Below are positions 16,667-25,028 of a stretch of DNA of 61,566 bases, piece after piece. Each line of letters begins with the position of its first letter. The first letter of the stretch is position 1. Made by a program: the position numbers and the translations under genes. This DNA is from DSNY01 sp016861185. Its GTDB lineage: Bacteria > Pseudomonadota > Gammaproteobacteria > Burkholderiales > Burkholderiaceae_F. The notes beneath the pieces are model-generated. The model was not told the DNA's origin. It worked only from the letters and a program-made list of their open reading frames with translations, and made no database searches. Where the stretch lies: NCBI GenBank assembly GCA_030263275.1, contig SZOR01000011.1, forward strand, positions 1-61,566. The letters are read 5' to 3'.

Positions 16667-17875
16667 CTAGTGCGCGGCCCACTGCACAGTATTGAGATCG
16701 ACGCCCTCCTTGTACATCTCCCAAAGGGGCGACATGTCGCGCAGCTTGCCGACCTTGCGCTTGAGCAGATCGACCGTGTAGTCGATCTCTTCCTGCGTCG
16801 TGAAGCGCCCGACGGTGAACCGGATCGAGCTGTGCGCGAGTTCGTCGCTGCGGCCGAGCGCGCGCAGCACGTACGACGGCTCCAGGCTCGCGGACGTGCA
16901 GGCCGAGCCCGACGACACCGCGACGTCCTTGATCGCCATGATCAGCGACTCGCCTTCGACGTAGTTGAAGCTGACGTTCAGGTTGTGCGGGACGCGCTGC
17001 TCGAGGTCCCCGTTGACGAACACCTCCTCGATCTCCGACAGCCCTTTCAACAGGCGGTCGCGCAGCATGCGGATGCGCTCGTTTTCGGTCGCCATCTCAG
17101 CCTTCGCGATGCGGAAGGCTTCGCCCATGCCGACGATCTGGTGCGTCGGCAGCGTGCCCGAGCGCAGCCCGCGCTCGTGGCCGCCGCCGTGCATCTGCGC
17201 TTCCAGCCGCACGCGCGGCTTGCGCCGGACGTACAGCGCGCCGATGCCCTTCGGCCCGTAGGTCTTGTGCGCCGAAAACGACATCAGGTCGACCTTCAGC
17301 TTCTGCAGGTCGATCGCGACCTTGCCGGTCGCCTGCGCGGCGTCGACGTGGAAGACGATGCCGCGGCTGCGGCAGATCTCGCCGATTGCCGGAATGTCCT
17401 GGATCACGCCGATCTCGTTGTTCACGTACATCACCGACACGAGCGTCGTGTCGGGACGCAGCGCCGCTTCGAACTTCTTCAGGTCGAGCAGGCCGTTGCT
17501 CTCGACGTCGAGGTAGGTGACCTCGAAGCCCTCGCGCTCCAGTTCGCGCATCGTGTCGAGCACGGCCTTGTGCTCGGTCTTCACGGTGACGAGGTGCTTG
17601 CCCTTTTCTTTGTAGAAGTGCGCGGCACCCTTCAGCGCGAGGTTGTCGGACTCGGTCGCGCCCGAAGTCCAAATGATCTCGCGCGGATCGGCGTTGACGA
17701 GCGCGGCAACGTGCTCGCGCGCGGTCTCGACCGCCTTCTCCGCTTCCCAGCCGAACGCATGGCTGCGCGACGCCGGATTGCCGAAGTGCTCGCGCAGCCA
17801 CGGAATCATCGCGTCGACGACGCGCGGGTCGACCGGCGTCGTGGCCGAGTAGTCGAGATAGATCGGAAGCTTCAT
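16667..17875 (-). CDS. iscS: Cysteine desulfurase IscS
   Basis: A 402-residue PLP-dependent desulfurase that takes sulfur from cysteine and passes it to IscU, thiouridine enzymes and others. The PLP lysine is in SFSAHKTYGPKG and the catalytic cysteine loop is SSGSACTSASLEPS near residue 330. The length matches the E. coli enzyme. It lies 10 bases downstream of iscR. Confidence 0.97.
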   Translation of the reverse strand: MKLPIYLDYSATTPVDPRVVDAMIPWLREHFGNPASRSHAFGWEAEKAVETAREHVAALVNADPREIIWTSGATESDNLALKGAAHFYKEKGKHLVTVKTEHKAVLDTMRELEREGFEVTYLDVESNGLLDLKKFEAALRPDTTLVSVMYVNNEIGVIQDIPAIGEICRSRGIVFHVDAAQATGKVAIDLQKLKVDLMSFSAHKTYGPKGIGALYVRRKPRVRLEAQMHGGGHERGLRSGTLPTHQIVGMGEAFRIAKAEMATENERIRMLRDRLLKGLSEIEEVFVNGDLEQRVPHNLNVSFNYVEGESLIMAIKDVAVSSGSACTSASLEPSYVLRALGRSDELAHSSIRFTVGRFTTQEEIDYTVDLLKRKVGKLRDMSPLWEMYKEGVDLNTVQWAAH

Positions 17876-17885
17876 GCGGTCTTCC

Positions 17886-18389
17886 CTAGCTGGCGACGGA
17901 TTGCGGTTTCGGCGCGGCGGGCGCGCGCCGCGGCGGACGCGTGTCGTGCAGGACGCTCGCCAGCGTACCCTGCTGCGCGAGCCGTTCCTTCTGCTGGTCG
18001 ACGAGGTCCTGCAGCGACACGGAATCCAGGAAATCCACCATGTGACGATTCAGATTGGCCCACAGGTCGTGGGTCATGCAGCGCTGGTCGTTATCGCAAT
18101 TTTCCTTGCCGCCGCATTGTGTTGCGTCAATGGGTTCGTCGACGGCGAAGATGATGTCGGCGACCGAGATGTCGGCCATCGGCTTGCCCAGCGTATAGCC
18201 GCCCCCGGGGCCGCGCGTGCTCTCGACCAGCGCATGTCTTCGCAGTTTCCCGAACAACTGCTCCAGATACGACAGCGAGATCTTCTGCCGCTGGCTGATG
18301 CCCGCGAGCGTCACGGGACCGTTGTGCTGCCGCAGGCCGAGGTCGATCATCGCCGTCACGGCGAAACGTCCTTTGGTCGTCAAGCGCAT
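17886..18389 (-). CDS. iscR: Fe-S cluster regulator IscR (Rrf2 family)
   Basis: A 167-residue Rrf2-type winged-helix repressor that senses Fe-S supply and represses the isc operon when loaded with a [2Fe-2S] cluster. The N-terminus MRLTTKGRFAVTAM is the family signature. The cluster ligands Cys92, Cys98, Cys104 and His107 fall at the same numbers as in E. coli IscR. It is the first gene of the operon and has a matching site in its own promoter. Confidence 0.97.
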   Translation of the reverse strand: MRLTTKGRFAVTAMIDLGLRQHNGPVTLAGISQRQKISLSYLEQLFGKLRRHALVESTRGPGGGYTLGKPMADISVADIIFAVDEPIDATQCGGKENCDNDQRCMTHDLWANLNRHMVDFLDSVSLQDLVDQQKERLAQQGTLASVLHDTRPPRRAPAAPKPQSVAS

Positions 18390-18478
18390 CGTGTCACCTC
18401 CGCTGTCCGGTTCGATCGGCCCAGCATCGACGATCCAGGGATGGATCGGCGGCGCAAATCCCGATCAATGCGGTCGGG

Positions 18479-18511
18479 ATCGTAGCTAATCCGAGTATTT
18501 CAGTCAACAAA
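18479..18511 (-). promoter_or_regulatory. isc operon promoter with IscR-type operator
   Basis: On the minus strand a -35 TTGACT (18502-18507) and a -10 TACGAT (18479-18484) are separated by 17 bases, about 90 bases before the iscR ATG. The spacer starts GAAATACTCGG, so the region reads TTGACT-GAAAT-ACTCGG, the arrangement expected of a type 1 IscR site overlapping its own promoter. The promoter geometry is read directly; the operator call is by pattern memory and needs a motif search. Confidence 0.75.
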
Positions 18512-18574
18512 TCCTTCCAGCCGCTCACAAGGACCGATTGGATATGCTGCCGCGCTCCAAATAGGGAGATCGCG

Positions 18575-19579
18575 TTGTTCGCGCCAAGGCGATTCGCCGA
18601 CTACACACCCGCAAGCCCATGCAACCTCTGCGGGAAACGTGAGGGTACCCTCGTTGAGATTAGGGACCGGCACGGGGCGCCTCTGAATGTCACCTGCTGC
18701 CGCGCCTGCGGTTTGACCTACGTCGACCCTCTGCCAAGCGCGGCCGAGCTGGCACGCTTTTATGCGGAACGTTATCGGCGCGAGTACAAGTCCGCGGAGG
18801 CGCCTCGAATCAAACACGTCTTCCGCGCCGGCCGCGTCGCGCTGGAGAGGTTCCGGACGGTCGCATTGCTCGCGCAGCCGCCCGCGCGTGTGCTCGATTG
18901 CGGTGCCGGCGGCGGCGAGTTCGCCTACCTGCTCGCGAGCCGCGGCTATCGCCTGACGGGCATCGAGCCGAACGACGGGTACCGCGAGTTCGCGCGCGCC
19001 GAGTATGGCGTCGACCTGCGTCCGGGAACGCTCGACGACGCGTCGTTCGCGGCCGGGGAGTTCGATCTGATCACCATCTTCCACGTGCTCGAACACTTTC
19101 GCGACCCGCGCGCGGGGCTGGCCAAGCTGGCGGCCTGGCTCAGGCCCGGAGGGCATCTGTACGTCGAAGTCCCGAACGCGCTGACCGAAGTCAGTTCGCC
19201 GTCGAACCTGTACCACTACGCGCACCTCTTCTACTTTGCAGCCGGTCCGCTGACGCGGTTGGCACGCGCCGTGGGGCTCGCCCCGCTGCTCGTCGATGGA
19301 GCGCCTTCGAAAGCGAATCTGACCGCCGTGTTTCGGCGCGAAGACGGGGCTGCGAGCGACGAAGCGGAGCCGTCCGCGCACGCGCGCGTGGTGGAGGCGA
19401 ATCGTCGCCGAACGCTCCGCCGGTATCTATTGAGCGGATCGACCTGGGCCAACGCGGCGAGCCGGCTGCGGGCGCGCGCGCAGGAGAAGCGCGCCGCGCG
19501 TGCGGGCCTGTCGGGACGGGCGACGTTGGACGCACTCTACGAAAAGGAAGCGCCGCGGACCGGCCGCGGCGCCCTGTGA
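18575..19579 (+). CDS. Class I SAM methyltransferase with N-terminal zinc ribbon
   Basis: A 334-residue protein. An N-terminal zinc-ribbon-like knuckle (Cys16, Cys19, Cys42, Cys45) precedes a class I methyltransferase core with motif I VLDCGAGGGEFA at residues 106-117, an acidic residue in TGIEPND, DLITIFHVLEHFRDP and LRPGGHLYVEVPN. This build is common in methyltransferases acting on sugars or surface polysaccharides, but I cannot name the substrate. The start is TTG with a GGGAG ribosome site 6 bases upstream. It is divergent from iscR and convergent with the phosphatase gene. Confidence 0.82.
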   Translation: MFAPRRFADYTPASPCNLCGKREGTLVEIRDRHGAPLNVTCCRACGLTYVDPLPSAAELARFYAERYRREYKSAEAPRIKHVFRAGRVALERFRTVALLAQPPARVLDCGAGGGEFAYLLASRGYRLTGIEPNDGYREFARAEYGVDLRPGTLDDASFAAGEFDLITIFHVLEHFRDPRAGLAKLAAWLRPGGHLYVEVPNALTEVSSPSNLYHYAHLFYFAAGPLTRLARAVGLAPLLVDGAPSKANLTAVFRREDGAASDEAEPSAHARVVEANRRRTLRRYLLSGSTWANAASRLRARAQEKRAARAGLSGRATLDALYEKEAPRTGRGAL

Positions 19580-19607
19580 AGTCGAACGCGCGGGCAGAAC
19601 GCGCCGG

Positions 19608-20096
19608 CTAGGCCGCCGCGTACATCGTCGCGCGCTTGCGCACCACCTCGATCAGGCCCTGGCACGCGTCCTCGACGTAATCGAGCACGGTGTTGAAGCC
19701 CTCCGGGCCGCCGTAATACGGATCGGGCACCGTCGCAGCATCGTGCTCACCGGCAAAACGCATCAACAGATGTAGCTTGTGCTTGTACGCACGCGGGCAC
19801 TGCTGCTGCAGCAGCGCCAGATTCTCCCAATCCATCGCCAGGATCAGATCGAACTCGCGGAAGTCGTCCTGCGTGATCTGACGAGCACGCAGGTCGCCCA
19901 ACTCGTAGCCGCGCTTGCGGGCGGCCTGTTGAGCGCGGACGTCGGGCGGCTCACCGACGTGATAGGCATGCGTGCCCGCGGACTCGATGTGCACGCTGCC
20001 CTCGAGACCCGCGTCGCGCACCATCTTGCGGAACACGCCTTCCGCCGTCGGCGAACGGCAGATGTTACCCATGCAAACGAAAAGTACTTTGGTCAT
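19608..20096 (-). CDS. Low-molecular-weight protein-tyrosine phosphatase
   Basis: A 162-residue phosphatase with the CX5R active-site loop at Cys8-Arg14 (CMGNICRS) and the general-acid loop DPYYGG. It removes phosphate from tyrosines of cytoplasmic partners, often bacterial tyrosine kinases for polysaccharide export. In many betaproteobacteria this gene sits immediately before iscR; here the methyltransferase gene separates them. Confidence 0.93.
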   Translation of the reverse strand: MTKVLFVCMGNICRSPTAEGVFRKMVRDAGLEGSVHIESAGTHAYHVGEPPDVRAQQAARKRGYELGDLRARQITQDDFREFDLILAMDWENLALLQQQCPRAYKHKLHLLMRFAGEHDAATVPDPYYGGPEGFNTVLDYVEDACQGLIEVVRKRATMYAAA

Positions 20097-20301
20097 CTCT
20101 AACGCGCCTTTCTGTTCGGGCCCGCGTCGTGCCTGCCCGGCTCATCGTCGACGGGCGATTCACACCCGGCGACGTCCTTTCCCACGATCACCAACGTCCC
20201 AACGCTCCGTCCGGAAGACCGGAGATGCAGGCGGAAGTTCAAAGCCAAGCGCCCGCCGCAGCGGCCGATCCGGTCCTCATTCCGTCTCGCGCGGCATCGA
20301 T

Positions 20302-22365
20302 CTAAGCCGCCTTCTCGGCCGGGACCAGGGGCGCGACGTTGCTCGCCCCGCCCGCACCGAACACCCTTTCCTTCAAGGCCGCCAACTGGTCGCGCACCCT
20401 GGCCGCCTTCTCGAACTCGAGGTTCTTCGCATGCTCGAACATCAGCTTCTCGAGCCGTTTGATCTCCCGCGCGATCTGCTTCTCGTTCATCACCTCGTAG
20501 TCGGCGGTTTCGCTTGCCGCCTTCAACTCGGCGCGCGTCGGTGCCGAGTCGTAGACGCCATCGATCAGCTCGCGCACCTGTTTGTGCACGCCGCGCGGCA
20601 CGATGCCGCGCTCTTGGTTGAAGCGCATCTGCTTGGCGCGGCGCCGGTTCGTCTCGTCGATCGCCGCGTGCATCGAATCGGTCACGGCATCCGCGTACAG
20701 GATGGCAGTACCGTTCAGATGCCGCGCCGCGCGCCCGATCGTCTGGATCAGAGACCGCGTCGAGCGCAGGAAACCTTCCTTGTCCGCGTCGAGGATCGCC
20801 ACCAGCGACACCTCGGGCAGATCGAGCCCCTCGCGCAGCAGGTTGATGCCAACCAGCACGTCGAACACGCCCGCCCGCAGGTCGCGGATGATCTCGACCC
20901 GCTCGACGGTGTCGACGTCCGAGTGCAGGTAACGCACCTTGACGCCGTGGTCGGCCAGGTATGCAGTCAGATCCTCGGCCATCCGCTTGGTCAGCGTCGT
21001 GATCAGCACGCGCTCGTTGCGCCCGACGCGCAGCCCGATCTCGGACAGCAGATCGTCGACCTGGGTACGCGCGGGGCGGACCTGCAGTTGCGGGTCGACC
21101 AGCCCCGTCGGACGGACGACCTGCTCGACGATCTGCGAAGAACGCTCGGTTTCGAACTCGGCCGGCGTGGCCGACACGAAGATGCAGCGGCGCATCTTGC
21201 GCTCGAACTCGTCGAAGCGCAGCGGCCGGTTGTCGAGTGCCGACGGCAGCCGGAAGCCGTATTCGACCAGCGTCTCCTTGCGCGCACGATCGCCGCGATA
21301 CATGCCGCCCAGTTGCGGGATCGTGACGTGCGACTCGTCGATGATCATCAGCGCGTCGGCCGGGAGGTAATCGATCAGCGTCGGCGGCGGCTCGCCGGGC
21401 AGCGCGCCCGACAGGTGCCGCGTGTAGTTCTCGATGCCCTTGCAGAAGCCGAGCTCGTTCATCATCTCGAGATCGAAGCGCGTGCGCTGCTCGAGCCGCT
21501 GCGCCTCGACGAGCTTCCCTTGCGCGACGAACCAGGCGACGCGTTCCTTCAGCTCTGCCTTGATGTCCTCGATCGCGCGCAGCACCGTCTGCCGCGGCGT
21601 CACGTAGTGCGACGACGGGTACACCGTGAAACGCGGAATCTTCTGCCGGATCCTGCCGGTCAGCGGATCGAACAGCTGCAGGCTGTCGATCTCGTCGTCG
21701 AACAGCTCGACGCGCACCGCGAGTTCCGCATGCTCGGCCGGAAAGATGTCGATCGTGTCGCCGCGCACGCGGAACGTGCCGCGCGTGAATTCTGTCTCGT
21801 TGCGGCGGTACTGCATCGAGGTCAGCCGCGCGATCACGTCACGCTGGCTCATGCGGTCCTTCACGCGCAGCGTGAGCACCATCGCGTGGTAGTCGGACGG
21901 ATTGCCGATGCCGTAGATCGCCGAGACCGTCGCGACGATCACCGTGTCGCGCCGCTCGAGCAGCGACTTGGTCGCCGACAGCCGCATCTGCTCGATGTGT
22001 TCGTTGATGCTGCTGTCCTTCTCGATGTACAGGTCGCGTGACGGGACGTAAGCCTCGGGCTGGTAGTAGTCGTAGTAGGAGACGAAGTACTCAATCGCGT
22101 TGTTCGGGAAGAACTCGCGCATCTCCGAATAGAGCTGCGCCGCCAGCGTCTTGTTCGGTGCGAGCACCAGGGTCGGCGCACCGATCCGCACGATCACGTT
22201 AGCCATCGTGAACGTCTTGCCCGAACCGGTGACGCCCAGCAGCGTCTGGAACGCGAGGCCATCGCGCAGCCCCTCGGTCAGCCGCTCGATCGCCTCGGGC
22301 TGATCGCCCGCCGGCTCGAACGGCTTGCAGAGCTGGAACGGCGAATCGGGAAAGGTCACGAACAC
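20302..22365 (-). CDS. uvrB: Excinuclease ABC subunit B
   Basis: The damage-verifying helicase-like subunit of nucleotide excision repair, 687 residues from the GTG chosen here. That start gives VFVTFPDSPFQL, matching the usual UvrB N-terminus; the same frame is open 20 codons further upstream but those residues do not look like UvrB. The Walker A is GVTGSGKT near residue 40, the beta-hairpin YYDYYQPEAY follows, and a C-terminal UVR motif (EKLMFEHAKNLEFEKAA) binds UvrC. No LexA box is evident upstream. Confidence 0.96.
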   Translation of the reverse strand: MFVTFPDSPFQLCKPFEPAGDQPEAIERLTEGLRDGLAFQTLLGVTGSGKTFTMANVIVRIGAPTLVLAPNKTLAAQLYSEMREFFPNNAIEYFVSYYDYYQPEAYVPSRDLYIEKDSSINEHIEQMRLSATKSLLERRDTVIVATVSAIYGIGNPSDYHAMVLTLRVKDRMSQRDVIARLTSMQYRRNETEFTRGTFRVRGDTIDIFPAEHAELAVRVELFDDEIDSLQLFDPLTGRIRQKIPRFTVYPSSHYVTPRQTVLRAIEDIKAELKERVAWFVAQGKLVEAQRLEQRTRFDLEMMNELGFCKGIENYTRHLSGALPGEPPPTLIDYLPADALMIIDESHVTIPQLGGMYRGDRARKETLVEYGFRLPSALDNRPLRFDEFERKMRRCIFVSATPAEFETERSSQIVEQVVRPTGLVDPQLQVRPARTQVDDLLSEIGLRVGRNERVLITTLTKRMAEDLTAYLADHGVKVRYLHSDVDTVERVEIIRDLRAGVFDVLVGINLLREGLDLPEVSLVAILDADKEGFLRSTRSLIQTIGRAARHLNGTAILYADAVTDSMHAAIDETNRRRAKQMRFNQERGIVPRGVHKQVRELIDGVYDSAPTRAELKAASETADYEVMNEKQIAREIKRLEKLMFEHAKNLEFEKAARVRDQLAALKERVFGAGGASNVAPLVPAEKAA

Positions 22366-22686
22366 GGAGCTTTTGCGGCGCACTATGCGATGGCGAAGGC
22401 GCCATTCTAGTCGGCGTGTCGCCAAAATCCTAGCCCCGCGGTTGCGCGTTCCTTGAGTCAGTCATCGAAAAATCAATGGCTTATGAACGGACACGCGACC
22501 GAAACGATGGGAGTGCCCGCCCCGGCCACGAGTACCGACAACCGGTGCAAGCGCATCGAAAGCGGCCAGAGGCGTGATCGCCTGCTTGGTCCGCGGCCGC
22601 TTCGCTGCAGTGCACGTGTAGACTCCGCCTTCACATCGGCCGACCAGGAAGATGGCTGGTCGGCGCCACCCTTGCCCTGCCTCCAC
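22366..22686. other. 321-base divergent gap, uvrB / aminotransferase
   Basis: The gap must hold promoters for both genes, but I find no convincing -35/-10 pair. On the minus strand TAGAAT, about 45 bases before the uvrB start, is a possible -10 without a matching -35. An inverted repeat lies at 22639-22664. No gene is supported; the in-frame extension of the aminotransferase into this region does not look like protein. Confidence 0.5.
22639..22664 (+). repeat. 9-bp inverted repeat before the aminotransferase gene
   Basis: GCCGACCAG (22639-22647) and CTGGTCGGC (22656-22664) are perfect complements around an 8-base loop, 22 bases before the ATG. It could be a leader-RNA hairpin or a binding site for a dimeric regulator. 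There is no U-run, so it is not a terminator. Confidence 0.55.
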
Positions 22687-23895
22687 ATGACTCAAGCCCT
22701 ATTCGCTGGCGTCGAGCTCGCGCCGCGCGATCCGATCCTCGGCCTAACGGAAGCCTTCAACGCCGATACCCGGCCGACCAAGGTGAACTTGGGCGCCGGC
22801 GTCTACACGAACGACGAGGGCAGGATTCCGCTGCTGCGGGCGGTGCGCACCGCCGAAGAGGCCTTGGTCAAGGCGGCCGCGCCGCGCGGCTATCTGCCGA
22901 TCGATGGCATCGCCGCGTACGACAGCGCGGTCCAGAGGCTCCTGTTCGGCGCCGAATCGCCCCTGCTCGCTTCCGGCAGACTGGTCACGGCGCAAGCGCT
23001 CGGCGGCACCGGCGCGTTGAAGATCGGCGCGGACTTTCTGAAGCGGATCAATCCGAACGCGCAGGCTCTCATCAGCGACCCGAGTTGGGAGAACCATCGT
23101 GCGCTGTTCGAGGCGGCGGGCTTCAAAGTCGGCACTTATGCCTACTACGACGCCACCACGCAAGGACTCGACTTCGATGGCATGGCGGCGGCGCTGAAAG
23201 CGGCGCCGGCCGGCACCATCGTCGTGCTGCACGCTTGTTGCCACAACCCGACCGGCGTCGATCTGTCGCTCGATCAGTGGCGCAAGGTCGTCGAGATCGC
23301 GCGCGAGCGGCAACTCGTCCCGTTCCTCGACATGGCCTATCAAGGCTTCGCCGAGGGCATCGACGCCGATGGCGCCGCCGTGCGCCTCTTCGCGGATTCC
23401 GGACTGCCCGTTTTCATCGCCAGCTCGTTCTCGAAGTCGTTCTCGCTGTACGGCGAACGCATCGGCGCACTGACGATCGTCACCTCGAATAAGGACGAGG
23501 CGGCGCGGGTCCTGAGCCAGCTCAAGCGCGTGATCCGCGCCAACTACTCGACGCCGCCGACGCACGGCGCCAGCCTCGTCGCCGCCGTGCTCAACGATCC
23601 GCAGTTGCGTGCGCTGTGGGAGCAGGAGCTCGGCGAGATGCGCGAGCGCATCAAGCGGATGCGCGGTGCGCTGGTCGAGGGGCTGAATGCCCGCGGCGTT
23701 TCGCGCGACATGTCGTTCATGCTGCGTCAGCGCGGCATGTTCTCCTACTCCGGACTGACCGCGGCCCAGGTCGAACGGCTGAAGGGCGAGTTCGGCGTCT
23801 ACGCGGTGTCGAGCGGGCGCATCTGCGTGGCCGCACTGAACACGAAGAACGTCGGACCGGTCTGCGACGCGATCGCCGCCGTGCTGCGCGGCTGA
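22687..23895 (+). CDS. tyrB: Aromatic/aspartate aminotransferase, class I
   Basis: A 402-residue PLP enzyme of the AspC/TyrB group that moves amino groups between aspartate, tyrosine or phenylalanine and 2-oxoglutarate. The PLP lysine is Lys250 in SSFSKSFSLYGER; other landmarks are HNPTG at 186-190, the Asp215/Tyr217 pair in FLDMAYQG and the C-terminal arginine in SSGRICVAAL. The start MTQALFAGVELAPRDPILGL matches the family. Aromatic versus aspartate preference cannot be decided by eye. Confidence 0.9.
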   Translation: MTQALFAGVELAPRDPILGLTEAFNADTRPTKVNLGAGVYTNDEGRIPLLRAVRTAEEALVKAAAPRGYLPIDGIAAYDSAVQRLLFGAESPLLASGRLVTAQALGGTGALKIGADFLKRINPNAQALISDPSWENHRALFEAAGFKVGTYAYYDATTQGLDFDGMAAALKAAPAGTIVVLHACCHNPTGVDLSLDQWRKVVEIARERQLVPFLDMAYQGFAEGIDADGAAVRLFADSGLPVFIASSFSKSFSLYGERIGALTIVTSNKDEAARVLSQLKRVIRANYSTPPTHGASLVAAVLNDPQLRALWEQELGEMRERIKRMRGALVEGLNARGVSRDMSFMLRQRGMFSYSGLTAAQVERLKGEFGVYAVSSGRICVAALNTKNVGPVCDAIAAVLRG

Positions 23896-23903
23896 ATCGC
23901 GGT

Positions 23904-23931
23904 TTGAACGCGCGCGTGCAGTCGATATAAT
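23904..23931 (+). promoter_or_regulatory. Promoter of tRNA-Asn
   Basis: TTGAAC (23904-23909) and a perfect TATAAT (23926-23931) are spaced by 16 bases. The tRNA begins 11 bases after the -10 box, so transcription should start only a few bases before the mature 5' end. The promoter begins 9 bases after the aminotransferase stop codon. Confidence 0.85.
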
Positions 23932-23942
23932 CGCGCGCTCTT

Positions 23943-24018
23943 TCCCCGATAGCTCAGTCGGTAGAGCGACGGACTGTTAATCCGCAGGTCCCTGGTTCGA
24001 GTCCAGGTCGGGGAGCCA
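23943..24018 (+). tRNA. tRNA-Asn (anticodon GTT)
   Basis: A 76-base tRNA with encoded CCA. The acceptor arms TCCCCGA and TCGGGGA pair over 7 bases, the anticodon GTT is at 23976-23978 in the loop ACTGTTAATC, and the T-arm contains GGTTCGAGTCC. All standard features are intact. Confidence 0.97.
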
Positions 24019-24030
24019 GGCACACGAAAG

Positions 24031-24052
24031 GGCTGCGCATGCGCAGCCTTTT
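24031..24052 (+). terminator. Terminator after tRNA-Asn
   Basis: Stem GGCTGCG / CGCAGCC with a CATG loop, followed by four T residues, begins 12 bases after the tRNA CCA end. It ends 27 bases before the stop of the convergent small gene. Confidence 0.8.
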
Positions 24053-24079
24053 CCCGTTCGTGGGCGACCCGTCACCTGC

Positions 24080-24349
24080 TCAGGTCGAGAAGTCCGTCGC
24101 GGGTGCCTTGCCCTGCGTCGTCGGCGCACCGTCGGAACCTTCGCTTCCCTCGAAAAGCAGGCTCGCCGCGGTGATCTTCACGCGCACGCGGATGCGGTGC
24201 GGCCGGCCGAGCATCATGCGCACGGCGGGATCGTCGACCTCGACATCGCGATAGATGTCGATGCGATGCTCGAGTCCGGCACGCGCGAGCGTCTGCGCTG
24301 CCTTGCGGCACAACTCTCCGAGCGTGATGTCGTCGGGAACCTTCGCCAT
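24080..24349 (-). CDS. Small hypothetical protein
   Basis: An 89-residue frame starting MAKVPDDITLGELCRKAAQ, with a charged, helix-then-strand composition (DIYRDVEVDDPAVR, then RIRVRVKI) and a low-complexity tail. I do not recognise a family. Another ATG lies 4 codons upstream. The frame is also open for 72 more codons upstream, where it runs into the decayed gene described at 24470-24935; that extension is not believed to belong to it. The compact, balanced composition of the 89 residues argues for a real gene. Confidence 0.45.
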   Translation of the reverse strand: MAKVPDDITLGELCRKAAQTLARAGLEHRIDIYRDVEVDDPAVRMMLGRPHRIRVRVKITAASLLFEGSEGSDGAPTTQGKAPATDFST

Positions 24350-24469
24350 GAGTGGAAGCATACCGGCATCGCACAGCTGATGCCGGCGCCGCATCAAACG
24401 TAGCGCGCGAATCGCGCCGCGCGAATAACGGGAGTGCGGGACGGAAGTTGAAGGAGGCGCGGCGGACGC

Positions 24470-24935
24470 CGAACGTGTCTCGCTGCCGGCCGCTCCGGGC
24501 ACACCTTCGAGCGCAACCGCGTGCGGACCGGATGCGGTCGACGGCACGAACAAGCCGTTGGACACGATCGACAGTTCCCCGACGCGCGGTGTGGCCGCGT
24601 TCGACGCAATCTGCAGCGTCGCCGTACGACTCCGTGTCGTCCGACAGGCGGACTCAACGTGAGCGTGCGGCGACGTCGAAGGCCGCCTCGATCCGCAGCG
24701 CTTGATCGCCGACGTTCGCGACGTGGATCACCGGCCGGCCGTCGCTCCTTGGTTGACCGAGTCGAAGTCGAAGGATCCGGTCGCAGCGCCGCTGCTCGGA
24801 GCGCCGAACCGCGGCCGCGCGACCGGCGCCGGCAGATTGCGGTGCACCGCGCGCAGATATTCCGCCGCGTCGGACCGTTCTGCCGCGCTCAATACGGCGC
24901 TTGCGCAGCACAGGCTGATGGAGGGCGGCGCGCGT
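24470..24935 (-). pseudogene. Remnant of a cytochrome c / choice-of-anchor-D type protein
   Basis: Protein-like text survives in pieces on the minus strand. About 24725-24890 reads LSAAERSDAAEYLRAVHRNL, like the end of a c-type cytochrome domain, then SFDFDSVNQGATAG, like the start of a choice-of-anchor-D domain; an in-frame stop TGA at 24728-24730 follows. The sense resumes one frame over as VIHVANVGDQALRIEAAF (about 24657-24737), stops at 24654-24656, and returns to the first frame with TATLQIASNAAT (about 24590-24625). The order is that of one gene broken by at least two frameshifts, with no visible start or heme motif. Confidence 0.6.
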
Positions 24936-25028
24936 CAAAGTCGACCGCCTGGTCTGGCGCCGACGTCGGCCGTTCGATCGATCGTGTTGACCCGGATGCG
25001 GCGCACGCCGCACGTCCGGGCCGCGGTG

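Noticed and set aside
22453..22686. N-terminal extension of the aminotransferase
   Set aside because: The 78 extra residues do not resemble the family, and the standard N-terminus starts at the ATG at 22687.
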